64,000 nucleotides of DNA from NCBI GenBank assembly GCA_963921195.1, contig OY992538.1:54860852-54924851 (forward strand), in the 5' to 3' direction. This DNA is from Pegoplata infirma (Eukaryota > Arthropoda > Insecta > Diptera > Anthomyiidae). Under the pieces are notes generated by a model, which was not told the DNA's origin, ran no database searches, and saw only the letters and a list, made by a program, of their open reading frames with translations. The translations under genes were made by a program, and so were the position numbers. Position 1 is the first letter of the stretch. Every line of letters begins with the position of its first letter. This document shows positions 45,976 through 57,413 of the stretch, piece after piece.

Positions 45976-46656
45976 CCTCTTTCATATATGAATGTTACAG
46001 AAAAATCGGTGGGTGCCCTGTGAAAGACCTTCGTTGTTACAGAAAAAATTCGTTTATCGTTGAAATAGTCGTCTGTCGAATAAATTCTCCACACAAGTCT
46101 TCCCCCGTCAGTTCCAATTTAGAAAAATTCAAATTAAACACTACAAACATTACACCCTCTTTCCGTCTCCTCATATTTTCATAATACGACGAAATCCATT
46201 AGTAGGGCCATACCCTAAGTGTTGGCTCGAAGTAAAAAAAAAAAATCCATTATTCGAGTAAAATTACAATCGTGAAGTTTAAAAATTTATAACGATAGTC
46301 TACGGTAATTCGACCCCTGATTGTGGCGGTTACGATGCATGCTGAACGATTCAGCGCGCACTGAAGGTTCTGGAACCTGTGGAGCCATGAATCAAAACTA
46401 ACGATATCAGACTTCCTCTAAATATATTTTCCCCAAATAAATTTTTAAAATGTTCAAAAACATAAAAATCGACCTTGGTTTTAAACGAAAGGTTTTTACC
46501 TATCTTAGGGAACCAATCTTATGCCCATACTAGTAAAATAGTTTCTACCTAATTAATTTGTTATTTGTCTCAAAACCAATTACACTTTCCTTATCTATTT
46601 ACAAGGGATTTTATTTGTCAAAATCATTCATTTCAAACAAATTCCCCTCAACTTAC
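45976..46656. other. Intron sequence before the large - strand exon
   Basis: No element recognised. Includes the donor side of the exon at 46657 (ggtaagt on -). Confidence 0.4.
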
Positions 46657-47911
46657 CTTCAAACTTTTGTGGCAATGTCTTGATGGTCTCAATAGTTCTA
46701 ACATTCTTCTCGCCCGGTTCAATGATTTCTTCTTCATATTCTTCAATAATTTCCTCTTCTTCAGTATCATCGGCATTGGAGCAGGGTACAGGATCAAACA
46801 CAGTCTTAACCGCCTTCTTGACAATACCCTCAGCAGTAACGGTGGTGTAGTGATATTCAGTGCCGCCTTCAATCTTAATAGTCTCAACAGTGGTAACATC
46901 ACCAGGATTTTCCGAGGGTACAACCTTCTTGGTGCCAGATTCAGATCTCAATTTCTTGGTGGTGGTAACATTCTTATGCTTTTCAGCATCTTTCAAAGTT
47001 TTCTTGTATTCTCTAATCTCTTCCTCAGTCAATTCGGTTTCTTCTTCTTCGTAAACTGTCTTGGAAGTGGTAATAGTCTTACCAGATTCCAATTGGGTAG
47101 AATAAAGATATTCAACACCACCGGGTACTCGTTTAGTGGCTACGGTAGTAGTATCATTTTGTACAAAATCAGCTGGTGGTGGAGGAGCTGAAGTCTTAGT
47201 TTTCTTAGTCTTCTTGTTTTTAGTGTTATCCTTGCTATCCGATACATTAGATGAGGTAACTGATCTAATACTTTGTTCAGTTTGCAAAGAGTTTTTGCGT
47301 ACCGTACGACTGTTTTCAGTGATATCAATGGTTTGAGAACTGCGACGAGTCTCTTGGATGCTCGAGTGTTGTTGAACATTAGAAGTTTGTTGAACATTTT
47401 GAAGTTGTTGATTCTTGTTGACCTTTTGTACGATCTTACGATTGTCAGTAGAATCGGTAGACTCAACAGATGACTTACGGGTAATAGTCTTCTTATTACC
47501 AGGTTGTTGGGGTTGTTGAGCTTGATTGGGGAATGGAGTACCCTCAGGAACCGAATCAAAAAAAGTTTTAGTTTTCATGCTCCTGGTACCATCATCATTG
47601 ACGGTGGTATAGACCTCCTCGTAACCACCTTCAATAGCACGAGTCAACATAGTAGTTCTCTCATCAATACGAATCTCCTTATTCAAACGAGTTTTGATTA
47701 ATTTCTTATTAGCCTGTTCCTTTTTCATATCTTCTTCACTAACGGGCTTAGGATCCCAAAAGGTTCTGGTAGAGGTCTTAATAGTACCATTAGGTTGGGG
47801 AGCAGTAGTAATCATTTCATAACCACCATCGATAACTTTATAAGTGGTACTGGCACCAGTTTTGGAGTCATACTCAACTTTACCATCTTGAATATCGGCA
47901 GAAGTCAACAT
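46657..47911 (-). CDS. Thr/Glu-rich four-repeat protein, main exon
   Basis: Codes residues 1-418 plus one base of a 440-residue protein (joined to 39964-39897). The start ATG at 47911 is preceded by caaaaagca, a fair fly context. Four degenerate repeats of about 38 residues are visible at 20-57, 85-122, 253-289 and 338-376. Each has Thr residues, then GG followed by a Tyr/Val-Glu (29-31, 95-97, 264-266, 349-351), then Tyr/Thr-Thr, Gly, and usually a K/R-Thr-x-F-x-D/E ending. Between repeats 2 and 3 lies a Gln/Ser/Asn-rich linker with PPPP (243-246). A Glu-rich segment is at 384-397. No signal peptide or membrane segment. The composition suggests a structural or cytoskeletal (perhaps muscle) protein, but I do not recognise the family. 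Donor GAAG|GTAAGT. Confidence 0.85.
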
Positions 47912-47936
47912 TGCTTTTTGTATAACAATCAAAAGG

Positions 47937-48068
47937 CGAAGATAAATGATGGAGATCGAAGATAAACGATGGAGATCGAAGATAAACGATGGAGATCGAA
48001 GATAAACGATGGAGATCGAAGATAAACGATGGAAATCGATGATAAAAGATGGTGTTTAAAGATAAACG
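47937..48068 (-). repeat. 20-bp tandem repeat in the presumed 5' leader
   Basis: Six to seven copies of gatggagatcgaagataaac (+ strand), the later ones diverged. It starts about 25 bases upstream of the ATG at 47911. Beyond it, to about 48170, gtgtggtg motifs recur. Confidence 0.8.
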
Positions 48069-48434
48069 AACGTAGTGTGGTGTAAGTGTCAAGTGTGGTG
48101 TGTTTTATTCATAGTGTGGTGTATAGGTGAATTTAATCAATAACAATTGTGTGGTGTAAAGTGGTGAAAATAAAGTAAGAAAAGTGTTTTTAAAGTAAAT
48201 CTGGTTTGTTTTTAATTGTGGTTTTTGAAGCTTTTTTTTGTTAGAATTAAAAGCTTTTTAGCTAAAGCATTTAAAATTTTCTATATTTACATTAACTTTT
48301 AAAAAAATTGTACTAAAATAAAATAATTATTAAACATCTACAGGTTGTGGTAAAATTTCTATTTTCTGATTTCCATATTTTATAAAAATCATAGGCATCA
48401 GACACGTATAGTGCTTCAGCACTTTTAGTAATTG

Positions 48435-48661
48435 TTATTTAAATTTTCTTGAAATTTTCTGCTTAGACGACACAGTTTTTTGTGCAATTTGTTGCGATTT
48501 CGTTGTTTGAACATTAGTAACATTAGCAATTCTCGTTGTTGTCGTTGTTGAGGTAGTGGCAATTACTTTTTTAGTTATTTCAGCATGTTCCAACAATTCA
48601 GAAGCGGTTTTTGTTAGCAATGTATTATCATTATTAATATTATTGTTAGATTGTAATATAT
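48435..48661 (-). CDS. Terminal coding exon, partner exon not found
   Basis: Acceptor ttatttcag|AT, then 74 residues to TAA at 48437-48435. Two leading bases require a phase-1 donor upstream. The peptide begins ILQSNNNINNDNTLLTKTAS, continues ELLEHAEITKK, has a TTSTTTTT run, and ends basic (SSKQKISRKFK). The Thr-rich, Lys-rich style matches the large exon at 46657-47911. It may be an alternative C-terminus of the same locus. The donor at 63819 is phase 0 and does not fit, so another exon must exist. A chance ORF is possible but would have to mimic an acceptor. Confidence 0.5.
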
Positions 48662-49265
48662 CTGAAATAAATAATGTGGCAATAAGAAGAAAATATTAAG
48701 GATAAGGTTAAATCTTAAAAATAGAGTGATGGGTTTTGCGGTGGACAAACAGTGCCAGAATATGAATAATATGTGTATTTGATATTTTCGATAAGTGATA
48801 AAGTTGTAAATAAAATTTTATATAAATAATTGCTTGAAAATTGTTGTTTTGACAATACATATAATGATAAGTAAAGAAATATGACCTCGAGCTAGAATAA
48901 ATTTTCTTAAAGTAAAATATTAATTATTCTGATATGTTACAGAAGAGTGGCATTTTTTTAACTTTTGATTTTCCCAGTTGCCTCGGCAATTTTTTTATTC
49001 TACTAGACCTAAAAATTATATGGTACAAATTTGAGGCCAATCGAATTAAATAAACCTGTGCCGACCGGTATCTTAGATTTGGATTTTGATTTTTTTTTTT
49101 AAATAGAAAACTATGTCTTACGATACATCATATTTATTAATTTTGATGTGCTAAAGACGAATATCAAAAAAAAATTACAATCGGTCGAACGTTTTACGAG
49201 ATATTGCTATTTGAAACCCAAAAAATTACAGTCTTATCCTACGGTCAAGAAATTAAAAAAAGCAA
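48662..49265. repeat. AT-rich DNA and repeat C
   Basis: 48890-49260 carries 'cctaaaaattatatggtac', 'cgagatattgctatttgaa' and 'acggtcaagaaattaaaaa' of repeat C. Confidence 0.4.
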
Positions 49266-49795
49266 ATAAATACAAGTTGGGCAATACCGAATGTATTGAT
49301 ACCATTCACAATTCATAAAAGATTATTTGCAAAAAAAAAGTTCCGCGGAAATTTTTTTTTAATAAAAAAAAATTCGCGAAAAAATATTTTTTTTGTAAAA
49401 ACTATGTTTAAATTTAAATACCCTTTAGTATCCAATTCTGTTAAAATATGTCAACCAGCAGCTGAATTAATTAGTTTTGTATTTTTAGGTTATGTAGAAT
49501 GTACCGAAATTTTTGAGGTGTCCTTACATGTTCGTTAATAACTTTTGAACTGCAGAAACGATTTCGTTTAAATGCAATACAAAACTGCTTGGAGCAATAA
49601 TAAATAAAGTTTTAGTCATATCTATATACTATTTTGGACATGGTCGCCATTTTAACAGACATACGGATATTGCTAGAATGTCTTAGAATCGATCACTGAT
49701 CAATAATATACTATATGGGGTCCCAGACCGATATTTCTTTGAGTTAGAAAAGAAATGACAAACTTTATATAAACTCTACCATTAAGAGAGCTTAA
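49266..49795 (-). repeat. mini-me/DINE-1 family A copy
   Basis: 'acaagttgggcaataccgaa', 'taggttatgtagaatgtacc', 'tttttgaggtgtccttacatg' (the uninterrupted counterpart of the 21498/23405 junction), 'ggggtcccagaccgatattt'. The GTCY core is nearly lost. Confidence 0.6.
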
Positions 49796-50266
49796 GAAAA
49801 GCTCTCATTTAAAACACCGTCCGCCACCTAATATTAAACATTAACCAGATGATATATGTACGTCTGAATGAGTAAAACTGTCAAATGGAGTAAAACTGCA
49901 TTTAAAAGTTTTCATTTTGTGATCCTGTCCCTTTAAAAGGACTCCAAAATTTTAAAAGACTACATTTTGAAAAATATTTTTAGAATATTTGTAGTTATCT
50001 TATAATGTCACTATTAATGACAAATGAAAGAGAAGAATCTTCGCTAAGTTTTCCATTTTTTAATTTGTGATATAAGGACAAAGGATGTGAATAATGTCCT
50101 TTCAAAACTTTATCAAAATATTTTTTTTTTAAATTTTAAATGATATTCAAGGATAAAGTTTTGAAAGGAGATTACTTACCCCATTTTTTCCTGATATGTC
50201 AGAAAATAAAATGGGAAAATTAAAGGAGATCCTCCACTTTCATTTGCCATCACATGTGGCATCCTA
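49796..50266. other. AT-rich DNA with a small inverted repeat
   Basis: 'aaaggatgtgaataatgtcc'/'ggataaagttttgaaagg' occur in partly inverted order around 50085-50170. No gene. Confidence 0.35.
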
Positions 50267-50527
50267 CTCACAAAAAAAATTTCCAATGAACGATTTTCAT
50301 AGTATTTATGAATAAATTTATGCAATTTATTAACTTTTTCATAATATTTATAAACTATTTCATAGTATTTATGAATAAATCATAACATGTGAAATTTAAG
50401 AACTATTTTACGTTTTTCATAAATACTATGAAAAATTTTATAAGTATTATGAAAAAGTTAATAAATTGCATGAATTTGTTCACAAATACTATGAAAATCG
50501 TTCATTGGAAAACAATTTTTTTGTGTG
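50267..50527. mobile_element. TA-bounded palindromic MITE
   Basis: CTCACAAAAAAAATTTCC and the inverted end ATTTTTTTGTGTG lie next to TA on both sides. The arms share 'ccaatgaacgattttcatag' in inverse copy. Tc1/mariner-like by its target. Confidence 0.6.
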
Positions 50528-50575
50528 TAGTACAAGTACAAATATTAAAAAAATATTTTACAAAAGAAATCTTTT

Positions 50576-51262
50576 TTATACCCTCCAACTACAGTATGGG
50601 GGTATACTCATTTTGTCATTCCGTGTGTAACGCATCGAAATATCGGTCTAGGACCCCATAAAGTATATATATTATTGGTCAGTGATCGATTCTAAGACAT
50701 TCTAGCGATGTCCGTCCGTCCGTCCGTCCGTCCGTCCGTCCGTCCGTCCGTCTGTGGAAGACACGATACAGTCCAAAATAAAAGTACTAGACTCCTGAAA
50801 TTTGGCACATATATGTCTTATGCTCATAGGCTGGTTAAGTTCGGAGATGGGCAAAATCGGACCAGGGGGAAAAAGTTCCCCCTTGACGAAGTAAACGAAC
50901 CAATGAAAAAGGTAACTTTTTATAGGTTTTTTTAATTTTTGCTAAACAAATGAAACATTTTTATGCTTAAAAAAAGTTCTAAGTCTTGGACTTGGACGCA
51001 GGGGATTTGAAAATCACTTTTTTTTTTTTGGTCCGCCCCCTTTTGTGGGCGTGGATATTAGCAAATAATTTATATAATGATGAAATTGTATATCTTTTGT
51101 ACAAAAGCATAGTAATTAAATTTGTAAACATTTTTGACCAGAGACCCCCGACAAGCCCCCCCCCCCTCAAAAAAAACGCCACTGCAATTTATTTTTTATT
51201 TTTTTTAAACGTTGGAGGGTATACAAGATTCGGCACAGCCGAATTTAACACTCTCACTTGTT
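50576..51262 (+). repeat. mini-me/DINE-1 family A, near-complete copy
   Basis: The reference copy: 'taccctccaactacagtatg', 'ggtctaggaccccataaagt', long GTCC core 50710-50754, 'gactcctgaaatttggcaca', end 'cggcacagccgaatttaaca' and 'ctctcacttgtttt'. Confidence 0.78.
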
Positions 51263-51752
51263 TTGTAATTTATTTGAATCTTTGAAGTCCTTTTAACAGG
51301 ATCACGAAATGAAAAACTGTAAATGCAGTTTTGCTACTCTAGTTTCAAATGTATATTATCCAGTTCACGTTTGACAATTTTTTTTTCTTTTTGTCGGACG
51401 GTAAAATAATAAAAGCCAAATCCGATTATTTTTACCCATGGCGCCCTCAATAAAAATTTAGATTTTTTAAAAAAAGTTCAAAAACTCTTAACTTAAATGG
51501 AAGGGCGCCATGGATTAAAATGGTCTGATTTGGCTCAAATTAAGTTTTAATGAAAGTTTGTCTCAAGCTCTATGAATCATACAATTGAAAAAATTTTTTA
51601 GATTTTTTTAAGTTTCTTAATTTTTCAAAAACCCAAAATTTTAAAGGAAATTTTCCAAAAATCTAAATTATCAGATTTGGTTCCAATTCAGTTTAAATGA
51701 AAGGGTCAAGGGAAAGTAATTTTTTGTAAATTTCAAATAGCGATATTAAAAT
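51263..51752. repeat. Spacer with repeat C
   Basis: 51385-51752: 'aaatggtctgatttggctca' and 'aagggtcaagggaaag'. Confidence 0.45.
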
Positions 51753-52432
51753 TTGTATACCCTCCAACCACAGTATGGGGGTATACTAACTTTTTCATTC
51801 CGTGTGTAACGCATCGAAATATCGGTCGGGGACCCCATAAAGTATATATATTATTGATCAGTGATCGATTCTAAGACATTCTAGCGATGTCCGTCCGTTC
51901 GTCTGTAGTTACCACGATGCAGTCCAAAATAAAAGAGCTAGACCCCTCAAGTTTGGCATAAATATGTCTTATGGTCCTAGGCAGGTCAAGTTCGGAAATG
52001 GGCCAAATCGGACAGGGAGGAAAAAAGTTCCCCCTGAAGAACTAAACCAACCTCTTAAAAATGAAAATTTTTTAGATGTTGTTTTGTATTTTTGTGAAAC
52101 AAATGAAACATTTTTATGTTCACAGAAGTTTATAGTCCTGCGCTCGAACCCAGGGGATTAAAAAATTTTGCTTTTTTTTGCCCGCCCCTTTTTTAAGGGC
52201 TTGGATAAAACAATAGCTTAAATAATTATAAAAATGTAATGCTTTAGTGCACAAAGCAGACAAAAGTGAACTTGTAGACATACACCGCGATGGCCACGGA
52301 GTCCCCCAGCTCACCCACCCCTCCCCCACCATGCCCCCCTTCCTAAAAACGCCCCTGTCAAAATTTGTTTTTTACATGTTGGATGGCATAAAAGATTCGG
52401 CACAGCCGAATTAAACACTCTCACTTATTTTT
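51753..52432 (+). repeat. mini-me/DINE-1 family A copy
   Basis: Same order as 50576-51262, with a short GTCY core 51889-51906 and the end 'cggcacagccgaattaaaca'. Confidence 0.75.
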
Positions 52433-52569
52433 ATTCTACTAGACCTAAAATCCAATCGGATTAAATCAACCCGTGCCGCCTGGCGATCAAAATTTTGGAT
52501 TTTGATTTTTTTTTTTAAATAGAAAACTGTGTCTTTCGACACAGATGAAAAATTTTGTTTAATGTTCAG
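52433..52569. repeat. Repeat C remnant
   Basis: 'ccaatcggattaaatcaacc' then 'cgatcaaaattttggatttt', as at 49030-49090. Confidence 0.4.
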
Positions 52570-52940
52570 TTTGTGTAAATGACTAATTTTGTGCGTTGTT
52601 TTAAAAATAACTATATAAAAAATAAACACTTTCATTAGCATTCAATTATTTAAGTCATTTATTTTTGTTCTGTATGTAAAAATAAGTAATTCTTCTTTAA
52701 TTTTTAATGATTTGTGTAAGTTATTATTATTTTTTTTTAATTGTGGCATATTTTAAAGAGAAACCATTAATTTTTACCTACTTGTGTGGGTTATTTTTTT
52801 GTAGAAATTTAAAAAAAAAAAAAATTATAGAAATAAAAAACATGTTCGTATCAAGTGACTTTTGCATGATGGGTAGAGTGTCTGGCCAGAATGTAGTTAA
52901 TTGCGGGATCGATTCCCCAAAATTGTATTAAAATGTTTTT
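52570..52940 (+). repeat. Dispersed repeat F, uninterrupted; tRNA-like tail
   Basis: Colinear with 37390-37665 plus 39086-39250 and lacking their 1.4-kb insertion. Its last 75 bases contain 'gatgggtagagtgtctggcc' and, 35 bases on, 'gcgggatcgattcccc', which resemble a pol III A box and B box (T arm). It may be a tRNA-derived SINE. No complete cloverleaf was found. Confidence 0.5.
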
Positions 52941-52965
52941 TAAAAAATAATTTAATTAAAAACAA

Positions 52966-54752
52966 GTACGAAAACCGACCGTATAATACCCTACACCAGA
53001 GTTTCCCGGAAAATGGGTCCCAAGTTCAAACATGGGCTGATTAGATCTATATTTTGTCAAATCTTTAATAAGTATAAAAAGCACTCACAAATCAAATTTG
53101 AGTGGAATAGGCTTCTTTTTGTTGACAATAAAACGCTTCAACTGAATATCGGACGAAATTTTCACATGGGACCCAGATTTGATAAGGTTATTAAAGTACG
53201 CGTTTAACATACAAAAACAAAATTTTAATTAAATATTTTCTGTTTTCATGAAATTTGAGAGATTTATGTGAAAATCGGGAAGGTGGGTTGTATGGGGGCT
53301 ACAAGAAGAACTGGTTCGATTTCTTTAAAATTCAAAATGGGGATTTGTGTGGATAAAACATGATTACCTGCCAAATTTCGAAAAGATACCTCTTAAAATG
53401 CGGCTATTAGAGTCATTTGAGCCAAAACTAAAGAGGACCTTTGTATGGGGGCTAGGTCTAAATATGGACCGATTTTTTCCAATTTTAATAGCCTTCGTCC
53501 TTGGGCTAAAATAGACTAAAGTTTCAAATTTCAAGTCAATTGATTAAAAATTGCGACCTGTATCGTGTTTACACCGTTTACATGGACAGACGGACGGATG
53601 GACATCGATAAATCGACTCAAAAGGTGTTTCTGAGTCGATCGGTATACTTAAAGGTCTAGGACAACTATTTCAGGTAGTTACAAACATCAGCACAAACTC
53701 ATTATACCCTTTACCACAGTGTGGTGTAGGGCAGCGGTTACCAACCTTTTTGGCTCGCGTACCCCTAATTTTAAATTATATTAGCCGCGTACCCCCTAGC
53801 AAGTTTTTTGATTTCATTAAAAAACTTCGCATATAAAAGTTTAGACACAATGTCGGAGTACTCTGTATTACAGAGTACCATCTCTAAAAATAGAGAAGAC
53901 ATCATACAAAAAATGTGTAAGTGCTAAAGAGAAAGGAACAAAATCCACTCTCTGGCACAGAGTACTCCGTCCTTGTGAATTCAGCTTAAATATTAGAGTT
54001 AATTTTGAAATTTTTGATCTGCGGGTATTATATTTTTTTTTGAAGATCATAACAATGGTAGTATTTTTTTTTTTTTTGGAAAAATGTTCGCTTCTTGGGG
54101 TGGTTCAATGCATCTGAAAACACGGATTTTGAGCTGATTTTTCTGCAGAGCAAAAACGGCTGAAAAATTTTAAATCTGATTTCACCAGTCGATTCTACAC
54201 CAAAAATTAAAGCAACGAACTTTTTTGAATTCTTAAAAAAGTTACAAAAAAACCATCACAGGGGGCGGATCAATAATTCCGTGACTTTTTGAATGAAACA
54301 CCCTCGTATATGCAATAAAAGGGCATTTTGAGTTTAACAAAATGGTACCAAAATCTCCACTCTATCGCAACCGGTCTCAAAAATGCCCAAAAACACGTTT
54401 TTGAGAACTTTGATATACTTTTTCTCAAAAACCTGACACCATAATTTGGGATCCATATTCGGAATCAGCATCGAAAGGTTAATCTCAAAAAATCATCCAA
54501 AAATATCGCAAAAAAGCTCTCTAAATTGCACAAAAATACGTTTTTTGTGAACTTTGACCTCAACTTTCTTAAAAACCTAACGTTTATAAAACTTTGGAAG
54601 CCAGATGTGAAACCAGGATTTAAAGGTTAATCTAAAACAAATGTCCAAATTACTAAAATTGTGCGTACCCCCGCGGACAGTTTCGCGTACCCCCTAGTGG
54701 TACGCGTACCATAGGTTGGTAACCGCTGGTGTAGGGTATAAAACTTAACCAC
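52966..54752 (-). repeat. mini-me/DINE-1-like family B copy split by a hAT-like element
   Basis: 'acaagtacgaaaaccgaccg', 'cgggaaaatgggtcccaagt', (GRAC)n 53586-53606, 'taccctttaccacagtgtgg'. The end 'gtgtagggtataaaac' resumes at 54737 after the insertion. Confidence 0.72.
53732..54728. mobile_element. hAT-like element with Charlie-type TIRs, TSD gtgtaggg
   Basis: CAGCGGTTACCAACC and GGTTGGTAACCGCTG are perfect inverted ends. The exact duplication gtgtaggg lies at 53724-53731 and 54729-54736. Internal to the left TIR is tttttggctcgcgtacccc, mirrored near the right by ggtacgcgtacc. No ORF. Confidence 0.9.
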
Positions 54753-55191
54753 CGAACTGAAAGATCAAAATGAAGTAATGACCAATTGAGCTGAATGAAA
54801 GAAAAGACCTAAAAGAGCTGAAATGAACGAACCATATAAACCGCTCAGTTAACTGAATAGTTTAATTGAACTAGTTCGCGAACAATACAACTCTAGTCCA
54901 GTGATGTCATATTTTTTAATGTTTATAAATAGTATTTTTTTATATATATTTAAAAGATCCGGTTTAATATACTTATGATCTTTGTAATAATGTCCAATGA
55001 ACCCGATATTTATATATCTCAGATTTTGCGTAGTAAAATTTTTCCTAAATTTTAAATTGAGAAATGCAAAGTTTGGTGCTGAATTCACAATAATGGTGTA
55101 TTCTGCACTACATAGTAGATTTTGTTTTTTTCTACTTCTCACTATATTCTCAAATATAAATATTTTGTATGTTCTATTTTTAATTATGGTA
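54753..55191. other. AT-rich DNA
   Basis: Long frames on both strands here come from low complexity; no recognised gene. Confidence 0.35.
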
Positions 55192-55199
55192 ATCTGTAG

Positions 55200-57350
55200 C
55201 AGGGATGTTAAATTAAGTTTTTCATTTTGTACCAACTTTCAAAAAATAATGTACTTTTTGGACCCTCATGGTACCTTTTTTGTTTTTATTTATAAAAACT
55301 TAACTGAAACAAATAAAGGCCTCCTCAGACGATTCAATATTATGTACAATCTAAATGTATTTTTTTCGCTTCAATATTTTATACAGTATTTTTATGTTTT
55401 TTTTTTTTTTTTTTTTTTTTATATTAAACCAACACTCAGGGGATGCCCCCTACGAATGCAGTGCATTGTGTTGATATCAGGAAAAATAGGTATGAGAGGG
55501 AGGAAAGAGGGAGTAGTGTTTATGAATATTTGACTTGAACCTTTCTAGATTAAATGCGTTAGGAAAGACTTCTGCGGGAAGATTATTCCACATACGAATA
55601 GATCGACTGAGAAACGAATTCTCTCTGTAATGCGTTGTGCGAAAGACTGGACTGTCGATTACAAACGGATGAGCTCTATTTGATAAGCGAGTGTTACGAA
55701 CAAAAACACGGGCTCGGGGTATTAGTTCGCTTATCTCAGCAGAACATTTCCCATGGTAATATCGATAGAAAAGTGTCACACAACCCACATTCCGACGATG
55801 CTCTAATGAATCAATAGAGTTAGATACGCTATTGTCATTAATAAGCTTCACCGCCCTCCTTTGCACACGGTCCAGAAGATTCAGAATAGACACTGAAGCT
55901 CCTGCCCATATATGGGAGTTGTATTCCATTTTCGGTCGAATGTAGGTGGTATAGATAGTGCGGAGATCGGATGAGGTAAAGTAGTTCTTACACCTTTTCA
56001 GAAAGCCAAGACACTTGAATGCTTCTTTCGACACTTGAAAAATATGCTTATGTATGCCATTTGTGGGTAAACGTAAAAAATATTGTGCATAATATTGCGT
56101 CGTCTGTAGGTACCTTAAAAGTAATACATTCGGTTGTACTAAATCTTTTATGCCCTCCAAAATACAACATTTTGTCAGGGCCTTTTTTGAACAATTTCTT
56201 GACATCTAGTCTGCAGTAAATTTTTAATTGTACGGTACTTTATCTATAGGAAAAATTCTCAGAATTCTAGAATTTTTTGACGGCAAAATTGTATCTGGCA
56301 TCCACAAAAACTTTCCTTGTGAGTGTATGAACATGGAAAAATTATCCGAGTTTGTGAACACGAAAAATCTATCAAGATCTTAGACGTCTTCTACAGATAA
56401 AATGTCTTAGAATCTGCAATTATTACTATCTTACTTTTTCTCTATGCAAAAGTTCAGTTTTTGTCTATAGATAAATTACTGACAATGAGACTTCTATAAA
56501 AAAATTTTGAGACTTTTTCTTTGATACAAGTGAGAAAGAATTTTATCAAGTGTTAAATTCTGAGACCTTTTCTGTTAAAACAAGTTTTAACCATTTGGAA
56601 ATTAATAGTATGTTTCAAGGGGCATGATTTGGGCAAATCAGAGTGTTTTGAGGAAATCATGTCATTTTCTACATGTTTTCCCATACATTTTTCATATGAG
56701 CAAAGCATCTCAAATTGGGTGTTTTGGTACAAAACATGTCGACTTTTTAAACTCAGCACTTGTTTTGGTCAGTGCAACACTGTATTTTATATTCGAAAAT
56801 AAAAGCTACTCATTCGTAGTGAGTGTTCGCTAGAAGAAGAAGACATTTTATTATTTTTATTATTAAAATAATTTACAATTAGTTGTTTAAACATCTTTAT
56901 TTAATTATAATAAACTACAAAATTAATTATTTTTGGTAATTATTTTCCTAATTTTGTTGTTTTAACTATTTAGTTTGACGTTTCAAATCACTTCAACTTG
57001 AATGGAAACAGCTCGAAAGGTTTTGCTCAAATCAAGTGTTTTGATCTGAATGGAAACATGGTTTAAAGAAAAGAAAGTTTCACAATTAAGACTTGTTTAT
57101 AGAATTTTCATTTGAAAACTACTTTAATCTGTTTTAAAACAAGACCTTAAAACTAAGAAGAGTCTTATTAATATTGTAAAGAATTTAGTAAAGAAAAAAC
57201 GCTGGGGTCCTTCACCTATATTTCGATGAGATATAAAAAAGAGATTGAAAATTTTTAAATTGTACCAAATGAGTCGCGGTAGTACCACGGTACTTTTGTA
57301 GGTCAAAATGTACCAAAAAAAGTACAATTGTACCAACTTTAACATCCCTG
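55200..57350. mobile_element. hAT-like element containing a LINE, TSD atctgtag
   Basis: Ends CAGGGATGTTAAA and TTTAACATCCCTG. The exact duplication atctgtag lies at 55192-55199 and 57351-57358. 'ttttgtaccaact' sits near both ends. A Jockey-type LINE fragment lies inside. The remainder (56060-57300) has no ORF I recognise. Confidence 0.82.
55397..56050 (-). mobile_element. 5'-truncated Jockey-type LINE, C-terminal RT region
   Basis: On - an open frame runs to TGA/TAA at 55477 with the blocks SKEAFKCLGFLKRCKNYF, DLRTIYTTYIRPKMEYNSHI and LDRVQRRAVKLIND, typical of the thumb and C-terminal part of Jockey/CR1-clade reverse transcriptases. It ends in SIRMWNNLPAEVFPNAFNLE, the usual closing block. 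A short 3' UTR leads to a poly(A) of about 24 bases (T run 55397-55420). No catalytic YADD motif remains. The frame's first 50 residues upstream of 56050 look like read-through into the host element. Confidence 0.85.
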
Positions 57351-57413
57351 ATCTGTAGTACAGAGCCCTCCAACATTGTGGTTACCAGATTAATGTGAAA
57401 TATTTTTCATATA

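Noticed and set aside
46565..47191. 208-codon + strand frame and other frames across 46600-47700
   Set aside because: They are antisense or shifted shadows of the large - strand exon, whose repeats, start and donor make it the real frame.
52850..52930. A functional tRNA gene
   Set aside because: Only box-like motifs are present; acceptor and anticodon stems do not pair.
54849..55533. Overlapping 128- and 178-codon frames
   Set aside because: Low-complexity Phe/Asn/Lys/Ile-rich translations; they cross the left boundary of the hAT-like element and the LINE poly(A) tail.
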